Of a stretch of 64,000 nucleotides of DNA, positions 36,674-44,420 are shown one piece after another (within the stretch, counting starts at the first letter, position 1; each line of letters starts with the position of its first letter). Both the position numbers and the translations under genes were made by a program. Below the pieces are notes generated by a model. It did not search any database, was not told the DNA's origin, and saw only the letters and a program-made list of their open reading frames with translations. The stretch is taken from the NCBI RefSeq assembly GCF_003990045.1, contig NZ_RZGZ01000002.1:620001-684000 (forward strand). Reading direction: 5' to 3'. This DNA is from Labedella endophytica (lineage in GTDB: Bacteria; Actinomycetota; Actinomycetes; Actinomycetales; Microbacteriaceae).

Positions 36674-37629
36674 CCTCCTCCGTCCTCGTCGCGGGCGCCA
36701 CCGGCGACATCGGCCGCCGCATCGTCCGCGAACTCCTTCACCGTGACGCCCGGGTCCGCGTCCTCACGCGCCCCGGCAGCGGGACTGCCGCCGCGCTCTT
36801 CGGCGGCGACGACCGCATCGACATCGTCGAGGCCGCGTACGGCGACCCATCGGCGCTCACGACCGCCGTCTCGGGCACCGACGTGGTGCTCTCCGCGGTC
36901 AGCGGAGTGCGCCCCGTGATCGTCCACGCTCAGCGCGCGCTCCTCGCCGCGGCTGTGGACGCGGGCGTTCCCCGCTTCATCCCGTCGGACTACTCCTCCG
37001 ACTACCGGCGCATCGCCGTCGGCAGCAACCGCAACTTCGAGCTGCGCCGCGAGTTCGCCGCCGATCTCGACGCCGCGCCCATCCACGCCACCTCCATCCT
37101 CAACGGAGCGTTCACGGACATGCTCACGGGAACGGCGCCGATGATCCTCTTCGGCCGCAAGAAGGTGCTGTTCTGGTCGTCCGCCGACCAGGTGCTCGAC
37201 TTCACGACGAAGGACGACACGGCCCGCATGGCCGCGCTCGTCGCCCTCGACGACGACGCTCCCCGCGTGGTCGAGGTCGCGGGCGATCGCGTGACCGCTC
37301 GCGACGTCGCCCGCACGATGTCCGACCTCACGGGCACGACGTTCGGGCTGCAGTGGGCCGGCACAACAGGCACGCTCGGAGCGATGGCCGCCGTCGGTCG
37401 CCGCCTGTCGAAGAACGCCGACGAGACCTTCCCCGCCTGGCAGGGCATGCAATACTTCGTGAGCATGTTCAGCGGCCAGGCGCAGCTGCGCCACGTGGAC
37501 AACGCCCGCTACGGCGAGCACCGCTGGACGACGGTGCGCGACGTGCTCGAAGCACACCTCGGCAACCAGTTGATCGTCGGCACGGCATCGTCCGCAACGC
37601 GAGCGAGTGGTACGACGACCGTGGCGTAG
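36670..37629 (+). CDS. NmrA-like NAD(P)-binding protein (atypical SDR)
   Basis: The 319-residue protein starts SVLVAGATGDIGRRIVREL, the GxxGxxG motif of atypical SDRs. PRFIPSDYSSDYR and NRNFELRREF match the isoflavone-reductase/NmrA-like group, in which a Lys is often catalytic; here the segment has Arg instead (NFELRREF). It overlaps the MarR gene by 4 nt, so regulator and reductase are coupled. The product could reduce a phenolic or terpenoid compound, possibly upstream of the epoxide hydrolase, but this is inference from neighbourhood. Confidence 0.8.
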   Translation: MTSSVLVAGATGDIGRRIVRELLHRDARVRVLTRPGSGTAAALFGGDDRIDIVEAAYGDPSALTTAVSGTDVVLSAVSGVRPVIVHAQRALLAAAVDAGVPRFIPSDYSSDYRRIAVGSNRNFELRREFAADLDAAPIHATSILNGAFTDMLTGTAPMILFGRKKVLFWSSADQVLDFTTKDDTARMAALVALDDDAPRVVEVAGDRVTARDVARTMSDLTGTTFGLQWAGTTGTLGAMAAVGRRLSKNADETFPAWQGMQYFVSMFSGQAQLRHVDNARYGEHRWTTVRDVLEAHLGNQLIVGTASSATRASGTTTVA

Positions 37630-37655
37630 AGGACCGCCCAGCCGGAGCAGCCGAT

Positions 37656-37681
37656 CTCCACGCCAACGGTGCGCCGTGGAG
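37656..37681. terminator. Bidirectional hairpin between convergent genes
   Basis: CTCCACG and CGTGGAG pair over 7 bp with a 12-nt loop in the 62-bp gap between the NmrA-like gene and the membrane protein. Confidence 0.5.
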
Positions 37682-37691
37682 TCGCCGTCAG

Positions 37692-38105
37692 CTACACAGC
37701 GGGAGCACTGGATCGTCGACGTCGCACAGCTCGGCCGACGGCGACACCGACCACCCCCACCACCACGGGAATGACGAGACCGAGGAAGATGACGACCGTC
37801 ATCGCGAGAACGAACGTGGGCATCAAGGCGCCCCCGATCAGGTAGAGCGCGAGCAACGGGAGGAGGATCAGCAGCGTGAGCCACGCGGTTCTCGGCGGCC
37901 TGGATGCTGCGAGAATACCCGCGGCGATCGCGACGGCCGCCGACCACAGCGCGATGCCCAGCGTGAGACGCCACGATTCGTACGCCTGCAACGGAAGCAA
38001 CTGAGGGCCGGGCGCCGCGAGATCCGGATTCCCCAGGACGAGCAGCACCGCGAACACCAGGCTGACGGCGGCGAGGCCGAAAGCCGTCACGCTGAGAACA
38101 CGCAC
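37692..38105 (-). CDS. Four-helix membrane protein of unknown function
   Basis: A 137-residue protein with four hydrophobic segments (about 5-27, 45-67, 75-93, 98-121) and a basic C-terminus (GRAVRRRRSS). The GTG start follows an ideal GGAGGT ribosome-binding site. The longer open frame upstream crosses another gene's antisense and was rejected. The promoter at 38194-38222 has the same architecture as that of the LysM-like gene at 54.4 kb. Function unknown. Confidence 0.7.
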   Translation of the reverse strand: MRVLSVTAFGLAAVSLVFAVLLVLGNPDLAAPGPQLLPLQAYESWRLTLGIALWSAAVAIAAGILAASRPPRTAWLTLLILLPLLALYLIGGALMPTFVLAMTVVIFLGLVIPVVVGVVGVAVGRAVRRRRSSAPAV

Positions 38106-38193
38106 AGTACCTCCACGGGAACGGGATCGATGCGGAATGGGGAAGGGACCAGAGAGTCCGGGCGCGATCGCGGTCGCCCCATCCCCGCTCGTC

Positions 38194-38222
38194 AGCTTGG
38201 CAGTTCGGAGGTGGAAAGCCAA
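38194..38222 (-). promoter_or_regulatory. Promoter of the four-helix membrane protein
   Basis: On the minus strand a -35 TTGGCT (38222-38217), a 17-bp spacer and a -10 CAAGCT (38199-38194) are flanked by CG before the -35 and ACTGC before the -10. The same arrangement with the same flanks occurs at 54444-54472. The predicted start gives a leader of about 80 nt. Confidence 0.55.
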
Positions 38223-38281
38223 CGAAACGCGCCAAACGGACTCGACGACTCCTTCGCCCACGGCGCGCGTCGGGACGTGGG

Positions 38282-39334
38282 CTAGGGAATCAACCGCCGA
38301 TCGCGGAGGTCCTGGAAGATACGCGTGAACATCCCCTCGGTCTCGACGTACTCGTGGAAGCCGGCCCGCCGTGATTTCGATGTGTCGGCGATCACGTCGT
38401 AGTCCCAGGCGAAGACGAAGTCGCCGAAGGCCCACGACGACACGTCGGCGTAGGGCGTCGGGAGGAGGCCGTGCCGTTCGACCATCGCGTTCCACAGCCC
38501 TTCCTTGTCGGCCATGACGTCGGAGAGGTTCATCTCGAGGGGCGGGGCCACCTCGAGGTCGAAGAACGCGGCGATCGCGGGCCACATCGACGACCAGCGG
38601 AACAGGTCGCCGTTCGTGATGTTGTAGGCCTCGTTCCGGCCGGCCTCGGTCGTGGCCGCCCACACGGTCGCTCGCGCGAGGAGATCGGCGTCGGTCATCT
38701 CGATCAGGCTCCCGTAGGCCCCCGGCTTGCCGGGGAACCGAAGGGGGATGCCGAGTTCCTTGCTCATCGAGGCGTAGAGGGCGATGACCATGGCGAGGTT
38801 CATCGGGTTCCCGAGGCCCACTCCGGCGACGACCGACGGCCGCATCGCCGACCACGTCCACGACGCGCTGGCCTGTCGTCGTTCGAGGAACTGCTGCTGA
38901 TCGACGTTGAACTCCGGGGGCATGTGGGGCGGGTCGGACTCCTTCGCGGGAGTGGCGAACGGCCCGAGGTGGGCGCCGTACACCTTGTACCCCTGCATGA
39001 GGCTGATGTGCTCGAGGTTGGGGGCGACGGGCTCGATGGCGTCGACGACGTTGGTGAGCATCGCGAGGTTCGGCGCGACGAGCTCCGCCCACGTCGCACG
39101 GTCCTGATACGCGGCATAGAACACGTGGGTCACCCCAGCCAACCCCCCGAGACGTTCCGCGGTCTCTTCCCGGTCGAGGAGATCGACGGCGATGTGACGA
39201 ACGCTCCCCCGGTCCTCGCCGCCGCGGCGCGACAACCCGACGATGTTCCACCCGCCGAGGGAGTCCAGATGCGCGATCAGGTTGCCCCCGATCACTCCGC
39301 GTGCTCCGACGACCAGTGCTGTCCTGCCATTCAT
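38282..39334 (-). CDS. PRISE-type NAD(P)-dependent reductase (progesterone 5-beta-reductase-like SDR)
   Basis: The 350-residue protein begins TALVVGARGVIGGNLIAHL (cofactor motif) and has the family features SLMQGYKVYGAHLG (Lys/Tyr active-site region), AMRPSVVAGVG, and NITNGDLFRWSSMWPAIAAF near the C-terminus. PRISE enzymes reduce activated C=C bonds of enones. No signal peptide. It is divergent from an ArsR-type regulator, with three half-sites in the shared gap. The natural substrate is unknown. Confidence 0.85.
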   Translation of the reverse strand: MNGRTALVVGARGVIGGNLIAHLDSLGGWNIVGLSRRGGEDRGSVRHIAVDLLDREETAERLGGLAGVTHVFYAAYQDRATWAELVAPNLAMLTNVVDAIEPVAPNLEHISLMQGYKVYGAHLGPFATPAKESDPPHMPPEFNVDQQQFLERRQASASWTWSAMRPSVVAGVGLGNPMNLAMVIALYASMSKELGIPLRFPGKPGAYGSLIEMTDADLLARATVWAATTEAGRNEAYNITNGDLFRWSSMWPAIAAFFDLEVAPPLEMNLSDVMADKEGLWNAMVERHGLLPTPYADVSSWAFGDFVFAWDYDVIADTSKSRRAGFHEYVETEGMFTRIFQDLRDRRLIP

Positions 39335-39358
39335 TCGCTCTCCATCGTTAGATCGTGA

Positions 39359-39402
39359 TTTACCGATCTAAGGTGTAGCACACCATCGGTAAATACCGAT
39401 AT
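39359..39402. promoter_or_regulatory. ArsR-type operator with three half-sites
   Basis: TTTACCGAT (39359-39367) and ATCGGTAAA (39385-39393) form a perfect inverted repeat, and the second half-site also forms the palindrome ATCGGTAAATACCGAT (39385-39400) with a third half-site. It lies 12 bp before the ArsR start and 25 bp from the reductase start. Confidence 0.75.
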
Positions 39403-39411
39403 TGCGATACA

Positions 39412-39753
39412 TTGGACCACGTGACGCAGACGCAAGAGCAGGAACTCGAGCAGGACCTGGACCTCGTGGCGGTCTTCAAGGCGCTCGGACACCCCACGCG
39501 GCTCGCGATCCTGGGCTGGCTCAAGGACCCAGAGTCGTTCCCCCCGCAGGATCAGCCCGCCGGCGAGGTGGGCGTGTGCCTCAAGCACATCCAGGCCCGG
39601 GCCGAGGTGTCGCAATCGACCGCGTCGCAGTTCATGGCCATCCTCCAGCGCGCCGGCCTCGTGACCTGCACCCGCATCGGGCAGTGGTCCCACTACAGCC
39701 GCAACGAGCGGGCCATCGAGGCGCTCGGCCAGAAGGTCACGCTGAGCATCTAG
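39412..39753 (+). CDS. ArsR-family winged-helix regulator
   Basis: A 113-residue protein with the ArsR core: LVAVFKALGHPTRLAILGWL, then the recognition helix AEVSQSTASQFMAILQRAGLV and wing TRIGQWSHYSRNE. Between the first helices is a longer insert than usual (KDPESFPPQDQPAGEVG). Cysteines occur in VGVCLKH and LVTCTR but do not form a known metal site, so it may sense something else. The TTG at 39412 or the GTG three codons later can be the start. It probably represses the divergent PRISE reductase. Confidence 0.85.
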   Translation: MDHVTQTQEQELEQDLDLVAVFKALGHPTRLAILGWLKDPESFPPQDQPAGEVGVCLKHIQARAEVSQSTASQFMAILQRAGLVTCTRIGQWSHYSRNERAIEALGQKVTLSI

Positions 39754-39795
39754 GCATTCGCCGCCCGCTTCGGCATCGAGCTCGATGCGCTGTGA
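39754..39795 (+). pseudogene. Possible 3' remnant of an antitoxin gene
   Basis: After the ArsR stop the same frame continues for 13 codons (AFAARFGIELDAL) to a TGA that overlaps the GTG of the RelE-like gene (GTGA). This is the junction expected between an antitoxin and its toxin, yet the upstream codons belong to ArsR. I infer a deletion that left only the antitoxin's end; a chance overlap is the alternative. Confidence 0.3.
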
Positions 39796-40169
39796 GCCTC
39801 GGGCTCGAGGCCGTCAAGCCCGCGTTCGGTGACGATCTCGCGGACCTGATCGCGAGTGAGGGTAACAAGCCCGGCACGCCCCACCCCCACCCCCTCGCAC
39901 TGCGCGTCATCGGACTACTCACGTCCGTCGCGGCGGGGGAACTCGCCGGCCTCCCTCTCGAGAAAGGTCAGGGAACTGCCGACCTGAGTGACTGCCGCAC
40001 GATCGACTTCGATCTCGACCCGAAGGACGAGCAGCCTCCGAGGTTCCGCCTCGCGTACCGCCTACTGCCCAACGAGGAGCGACCTACGCGCGTCGAGGCC
40101 GTCGCCGTAGGATACCGAGCAACTCTCGACGCCTACGTACGCGCGGCGCGAAACCTCGGGCGTCGCTGA
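39792..40169 (+). CDS. RelE/ParE-like toxin-domain protein
   Basis: A 125-residue basic-to-neutral protein. The C-terminal part (TADLSDCRTIDFDL, PPRFRLAYRLLPNEE, VEAVAVGYRATLDAYVRAARNLG) follows the beta-strand pattern of a RelE/ParE-fold family seen in actinobacteria, with the Arg-rich strand and final helix. The N-terminal 45 residues are helical. No intact antitoxin is next to it. If active it would act on the ribosome or on gyrase; a domesticated or inactive copy is equally possible. The GTG start is chosen by its overlap with the preceding stop. Confidence 0.55.
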   Translation: MSLGLEAVKPAFGDDLADLIASEGNKPGTPHPHPLALRVIGLLTSVAAGELAGLPLEKGQGTADLSDCRTIDFDLDPKDEQPPRFRLAYRLLPNEERPTRVEAVAVGYRATLDAYVRAARNLGRR

Positions 40170-40294
40170 CGGCGAGGACCGAACCTCTCGCACGGATGTT
40201 GCACGGAACGCAGCCGGCAACCCGATTACCCTCGGGCACGTACGCAGCCTCTTGGTGATCCTCGAGCCGAGGTGCCCGGGCGAACGTCGTCCGA

Positions 40295-40300
40295 TACTCT
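40295..40300 (+). promoter_or_regulatory. -10 box of a leaderless HAD phosphatase promoter
   Basis: TACTCT ends 6 nt before the ATG at 40307. Confidence 0.45.
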
Positions 40301-40306
40301 CCGAGG

Positions 40307-40960
40307 ATGGCCACCCGCGGGATCGTCTTCTTCGACATCGATGGCACCCTCGTTCCGTCGGGCTCCAGCAGCAGCTTCCTGGCCGAGTGCTTCGGCCATC
40401 AGCAGGAACTCGACCGCGCCGAATCGCTCTATGCGCAGGGTGAGCTGACGAACCAGCAAGTCAGCGAGATCGATGCCCGCGGTTGGCACGGGGCCAGCAC
40501 CTCGACCGTTGATCGATGGCTCGAGGATCTGCCTCTGATCGACGGCCTCGACGCCGTCGTCTCGTGGTGTCGAGAGCGCCACGTCGAACCCGTGCTTGCG
40601 TCGCTCGCGTGGGAGACCGTCAGCGCGTGGATCGCCGAGCGGCATCGGCTCACCTCGAACGGCGGTCCCCGGGTCGGCGTCGTGAACGCGACGTTCGACG
40701 GCACCGTGGCTGCGCACTTCGACGAATACGACAAGCGTGATCGCGCGCTCCGGCTCGCGACCGAGCGCGGCCTCAGCCCCTCGCAGTGCTGCGCCGTCGG
40801 CGACAGCCGCTCCGATGTCCCGCTGTTCGAAGCGCTCCCCGCCTCCCTCGCGCTCAACGCGAACACGGCGGCGCGAGAGGCCGCCACGGCCATCGTTGAC
40901 GCGACGGATCTGCGAGCGATCCTGCCGTGGCTCGAGGAGTGGGAACGGTCGCTCGGCTGA
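40307..40960 (+). CDS. HAD-family phosphatase (SerB-like)
   Basis: A 217-residue HAD hydrolase with the nucleophile motif FFDIDGTLVPSG (D10 and D12), a helical cap (about 20-80), motif II near LASLAWE, the motif III Lys in DEYDKRDR and the Mg-binding GDSRSDVPLFEAL at about 165. The overall plan resembles the phosphoserine phosphatase group, but the cap is not distinctive enough to assign the substrate. Leaderless start after TACTCT. Convergent with a tyrosine-phosphatase-like gene, with a hairpin between. Confidence 0.85.
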   Translation: MATRGIVFFDIDGTLVPSGSSSSFLAECFGHQQELDRAESLYAQGELTNQQVSEIDARGWHGASTSTVDRWLEDLPLIDGLDAVVSWCRERHVEPVLASLAWETVSAWIAERHRLTSNGGPRVGVVNATFDGTVAAHFDEYDKRDRALRLATERGLSPSQCCAVGDSRSDVPLFEALPASLALNANTAAREAATAIVDATDLRAILPWLEEWERSLG

Positions 40961-40963
40961 CGG

Positions 40964-40984
40964 CCCGAACCCTGGCTCTTCGGG
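40964..40984. terminator. Bidirectional hairpin between phosphatase genes
   Basis: CCCGAA and TTCGGG pair around a 9-nt loop in the 24-bp gap between convergent genes. Confidence 0.5.
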
Positions 40985-41419
40985 TCACAGCGCGAGCTGA
41001 GCGGTGAGCACGAATCGGCGCTGCCAGGGTGTCTCGACCGCGCCGCGCCGATAGGCGGCGCGGACCCACGCCACGGCCTCATCGGCGGGTACTCCGTCGT
41101 ATCGGGCGAGGATCGCGAGGGCCGTCCCCGTTCGACCCGTGCCGCCGCCGCAGGCGATCTCGACCCTCTCGGTCAGGGACCGGTCGTACGCCTCCCGGAG
41201 GGCTGCCATCGCGTCCAGCGGCTCTCGCGGCAGACGAAAGTCCGGCCACGCGATCCACTGCGATGGCCAGCTCTCCTGGTGCACGCGCGACGTGAGATAG
41301 AGCCCGAAGGCCGGTACCTCGTCGTCGTCGATGGGGCCGCTTCTCAGACCACGTCCGCGGACGAGCCGACCACTGGGCAGCGTCACGACGCCGCTTCGCT
41401 CGGCCGCCCACGTTTCCAT
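40985..41419 (-). CDS. Small tyrosine/dual-specificity phosphatase-like protein
   Basis: A 144-residue cytosolic protein with a CX5R loop (ACGGGTGRTG: C90 and R96), the P-loop of cysteine phosphatases, followed by helix residues expected for this fold (ALAILARYDGV). The WPDFRLP segment before the loop would contain the general acid Asp. The substrate may be a phosphoprotein or a phospho-sugar. It stands alone on the minus strand; the ABC-F gene starts 225 bp away in the opposite direction. Confidence 0.75.
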   Translation of the reverse strand: METWAAERSGVVTLPSGRLVRGRGLRSGPIDDDEVPAFGLYLTSRVHQESWPSQWIAWPDFRLPREPLDAMAALREAYDRSLTERVEIACGGGTGRTGTALAILARYDGVPADEAVAWVRAAYRRGAVETPWQRRFVLTAQLAL

Positions 41420-41481
41420 CTCGCCATCGTCTCACCGACGAACGTTTGCCGGCAGCGCGGGCGGCACCCTACTCTTGAAAC

Positions 41482-41502
41482 GTGCATTTGTACTACTTGT
41501 GA
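41482..41502 (+). CDS. Candidate leader peptide MHLYYL of the ABC-F gene
   Basis: A GTG-started frame of six codons (M-H-L-Y-Y-L) ends in TGA about 140 nt upstream of the ABC-F start, followed by two hairpins. Short aromatic/hydrophobic leaders of this type control antibiotic-resistance ABC-F and Erm genes by ribosome stalling. A weak TTGAAA box overlaps the region, so part of it may instead be promoter. No strong ribosome-binding site is visible. Confidence 0.35.
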   Translation: MHLYYL

Positions 41503-41563
41503 CGGCTGAGTAAGGCCCACCGCGCTCGTTGAGAGATCCGAGCCCGCGGAGGCCGCTTGTTCC

Positions 41564-41614
41564 CGACCCCACTCGGGTCGCCGTCATCTGCGCGCCCTCC
41601 CCCGCTTTCGCGGG
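41564..41614 (+). promoter_or_regulatory. Two hairpins in the ABC-F leader
   Basis: CGACCC/GGGTCG (41564-41580) and CCCGC/GCGGG with a TTTC loop (41601-41614) lie between the candidate leader peptide and the ABC-F start. They could act as an attenuator; no T-run follows. Confidence 0.4.
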
Positions 41615-41644
41615 TTCGTCTGCGCGTCGTCTCGAAGGATTCGA

Positions 41645-43300
41645 ATGCTCACCCCGACCACCCCTCTACCGGCGCGCCGGCGCGCCCAACTCATCGCCTC
41701 CGACGTGTCGGTGATGCGCGGAGCCACCCCTGTTCTGAACCACGTCGACCTCACCGTCACACCCACGTCGCGCGTCGCGATCGTGGGAGAGAACGGCCGC
41801 GGAAAATCCACGCTGCTCCACGTACTCGACGGCTCCCTGATCCCCGATGCCGGCTCCGTACAGCGCACGGGAACGCTGGGCGTCGCGGAACAGGAGATGG
41901 CGGCGAACGACGGCCGGACCGTCGGCCAGGCCGTCGCGGAAGCGATCGCCGAACCGCTCGCCGCCCTGGCGTCCCTCGACGAGGCCGCCCAAGGGCTGTC
42001 CGCCGGCACGGGTGACGCTGCGGAGCGCTACGCGGCCGCGCTGGAACGCGCCGAATCACTCGACGCGTGGGACGCAGAACGACGGGTCCAGATCGCCCTC
42101 GAGGCGCTCGACGCGGAGACCGACTCGGCCCGACTGCTCGCGGACCTCTCCGTGGGCCAGCGGTATAGGGTGCGCCTGGCGTGCTTGCTCGGCGCCGACG
42201 ACGATTTCCTGCTGCTCGACGAGCCGACGAACCACCTCGACCGATCCGGGCTCGAGTACCTGAGCGCACAGCTCCGGTCTCGCGCCGGCGGGGTCGTCGT
42301 CGTCACCCACGATCGGGCACTGCTCGCAGACGTCGCGGAGACCATCGTCGACCTCGATCCGACCCCCGATGACCGCGTGCGGGTGTACGGCAACGGGTAC
42401 GCCGGTTATCGCGCCGGCCGGCAGGCCGAGCGGGAACGGTGGGAACAGGAGTACGACCGGCAACAGGCGGAGCACGCGCGCCTGCAGGACAGCCTCAGCT
42501 CGGCGCAGAACCGCCTCGTCGCCGGCTGGCGGCCCGAGAAAGGCAGCAACAAGCACGGCCGGGCGACGCGCGCGGGCGGGCTCGTGCAGAGCGTGCACCG
42601 ACGACAGGAGCAACTCGACGCGCACGCGGTGACCGTGCCGGAACCGCCGCTGCAGTTTCGCTTTCCCGACCTGCCGACGAGGACCGGCGCGGTGCTCCTC
42701 AGCGCGGAGCACGTCAGCGTGGCCGGCCGTCTGACCGGCCCCGTGTCGTTCTCGCTCTTGCACCGCGGCCGATTCGTCGTCACCGGACCGAACGGGGCCG
42801 GCAAATCGACGCTGCTCAGCGTGATCGCGGGCGAACTTTCCACCGATACCGGTTCGGTCCGGATGCCGCAGAACGTGCGTCTGGGGTTCCTTCGACAGGA
42901 GACGGCTCTGCCGGCGGAACGGCGGGCGAGCGAGGTCTACGCCGACCACGTGGATGCGCTCATCGCCGCCGGGACCGTGCCCGCATCGGAGGCGGTCGGG
43001 TTCTCACAGCTCGGCCTTCTGCGGGCCCGGGAGTCGAGCAAGCACGTCGGCGAGCTGTCGATGGGACAGCAACGTCGCCTCGACCTGGCGTTGGTGCTCG
43101 CAGCGAAGCCGCATGTTCTGCTGCTGGACGAGCCCACCAACCACCTCTCGATCGCACTCGTCGATGAACTCACCGACGCGCTCGGCGTGACGGAAGCCGC
43201 CGTGGTGCTCTCCACCCACGACCGGCAGCTCCTCCGTGATGTCGACGAGTGGCCGGCGCTACGCCTCGGCGCGACGGCGGAGAGCGAGGCGCAGGCATGA
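41645..43300 (+). CDS. Antibiotic-resistance ABC-F ribosome protection protein
   Basis: A 551-residue soluble protein with two ABC domains and no membrane segment. Domain 1: Walker A VGENGRGKST, signature LSVGQRYRVRLA, Walker B FLLLDEPTNHLD. The linker contains the basic sequence RPEKGSNKHGRATRAGG. Domain 2: Walker A GPNGAGKST, signature LSMGQQRRLDLA, Walker B VLLLDEPTNHLS. The catalytic Glu is present in both. ABC-F proteins of this kind in actinobacteria displace macrolides, lincosamides or related drugs from the exit tunnel. Which drug cannot be read from sequence. A leader with a six-codon frame and hairpins precedes it. Confidence 0.9.
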   Translation: MLTPTTPLPARRRAQLIASDVSVMRGATPVLNHVDLTVTPTSRVAIVGENGRGKSTLLHVLDGSLIPDAGSVQRTGTLGVAEQEMAANDGRTVGQAVAEAIAEPLAALASLDEAAQGLSAGTGDAAERYAAALERAESLDAWDAERRVQIALEALDAETDSARLLADLSVGQRYRVRLACLLGADDDFLLLDEPTNHLDRSGLEYLSAQLRSRAGGVVVVTHDRALLADVAETIVDLDPTPDDRVRVYGNGYAGYRAGRQAERERWEQEYDRQQAEHARLQDSLSSAQNRLVAGWRPEKGSNKHGRATRAGGLVQSVHRRQEQLDAHAVTVPEPPLQFRFPDLPTRTGAVLLSAEHVSVAGRLTGPVSFSLLHRGRFVVTGPNGAGKSTLLSVIAGELSTDTGSVRMPQNVRLGFLRQETALPAERRASEVYADHVDALIAAGTVPASEAVGFSQLGLLRARESSKHVGELSMGQQRRLDLALVLAAKPHVLLLDEPTNHLSIALVDELTDALGVTEAAVVLSTHDRQLLRDVDEWPALRLGATAESEAQA

Positions 43301-43434
43301 GCACGAAGAATCCCGATCGGATGCGCGCCGTGCGTCCCCTCGCGGGAGTGGGTAACGACGCCGGGGTCGTCGTCCCTGGCGCCCCTCCCCCTCCGCGCCG
43401 AGAACGACGCGCTTTCACGGGTCAGTCGGTGTAG
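43297..43434 (+). CDS. Possible small ORF after the ABC-F gene
   Basis: A 45-codon frame starts with an ATGA overlap on the ABC-F stop and ends inside the convergent epimerase gene. The peptide is basic and Pro/Arg-rich (PGAPPPPRRERRAF). The overlap argues for translation, the overlap with the other gene and lack of homology argue against. Low confidence. Confidence 0.2.
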   Translation: MSTKNPDRMRAVRPLAGVGNDAGVVVPGAPPPPRRERRAFTGQSV

Positions 43435-44303
43435 TAGCCGGCTTCGAGGTCGTCGAGAAGGGTCGGGCCGGATGGCGCCCAGCCCAGGAGCCGGCGTGTG
43501 GCGGTGGCGGACGAGGGCTGGTCGCCGCCGAGGAGAGCCCCGAATACACCGAGTTGCTCGGGATCGACTGCCGCTGCGGGGAGTCCGGTCTTGGCTGCAA
43601 TGACCTCGGCGACCCGGCGCATGGGAACGCCTTCCTCGCCGACGGCATGAAGGACGGACCCGGACGGGGCTTTCTCCAGAGCGAGGAAGAACAGCCGTGC
43701 CGCGTCGGAGATGTGAACGGCCGGCCAGCGGTTCTGGCCGTCGCCGACGTAGGCTGCGGTGCCGAGTTGGCGGTCCAATCCGACGAGAGCGGCGATCAAC
43801 CCGTTGTTGTCGCCCTTACCGTGGACCGAACGAGGCATGCGAACCAGGGCGGAGCGGATCCCCATGTCCGACAGGGCCAGGACTGCAGAGGCTGTGCGGG
43901 CACGGGATCCGGCCGGGCCCGCAGGGTCGAGAACGTCCTCCTCTGTGGCGACCTGACCGAAGAGAATCGGGGTGCCGGAGGCCGCGATCAAGGCCTTCCC
44001 CGTTCCTTCCAGGGCGATGCCGATCTTGCTTATCAGCTCGACCTCGTTGTCGACGGTCTCGTCGAACTCTGCGAAATCGAGAGTGAACGCCAGGTGCGCG
44101 ACGGCATCGGCTCGTCGGGCTTCCGACACGATCAGGTCGTGGTCCCGCATGTCGCCGCGGACGGCGGTGCCACCGGCGGACGTGATCTTCTCCGCCGAGG
44201 CATCGGATCGAGCCAATCCCGTGACGTGGTGTCCGGCTGCGATGAGCTCTGCCGTCAAGGCAGATCCGATCCATCCGGAGGCTCCGGTGATGAAAATGCG
44301 CAC
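43422..44303 (-). CDS. NAD-dependent epimerase/reductase (extended SDR)
   Basis: The 293-residue protein begins RIFITGASGWIGSALTAELIAAGHHV (extended-SDR cofactor motif). HLAFTLDF and LFGQVATEEDVLDP follow. No clear YxxxK is visible, which is common in this atypical YeeZ-like subgroup. The GTG start has a GGAGA ribosome-binding site. It faces a TetR gene across 117 bp with a perfect 14-bp inverted repeat in between. Substrate unknown. Confidence 0.85.
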   Translation of the reverse strand: MRIFITGASGWIGSALTAELIAAGHHVTGLARSDASAEKITSAGGTAVRGDMRDHDLIVSEARRADAVAHLAFTLDFAEFDETVDNEVELISKIGIALEGTGKALIAASGTPILFGQVATEEDVLDPAGPAGSRARTASAVLALSDMGIRSALVRMPRSVHGKGDNNGLIAALVGLDRQLGTAAYVGDGQNRWPAVHISDAARLFFLALEKAPSGSVLHAVGEEGVPMRRVAEVIAAKTGLPAAAVDPEQLGVFGALLGGDQPSSATATRRLLGWAPSGPTLLDDLEAGYYTD

Positions 44304-44363
44304 GTTGTTTTCTCCATTCGAGGGGGCCGGAAGCAGTGGGCTGCCTCCGAGCCTGATGATGTG

Positions 44364-44400
44364 ACTGAGTAACATCACCGTACACCTGATGTTACTCAGT
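44364..44400. promoter_or_regulatory. Perfect 14-bp inverted repeat, probable TetR operator
   Basis: ACTGAGTAACATCA (44364-44377) and TGATGTTACTCAGT (44387-44400) are exact complements with a 9-bp spacer, 20 bp before the TetR start and 60 bp from the epimerase start. Confidence 0.8.
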
Positions 44401-44420
44401 CGCATCACTATGATGGGTCC

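Noticed and set aside
38106-39251. Extension of the four-helix membrane protein to 519 residues
   Set aside because: It runs through the PRISE reductase in another frame. A GTG with a strong ribosome-binding site lies at 38105.
41331-41513. A 60-codon plus-strand frame upstream of the ABC-F gene
   Set aside because: It overlaps the phosphatase gene antisense and has no ribosome-binding site; the six-codon leader is in another frame and is the better candidate.
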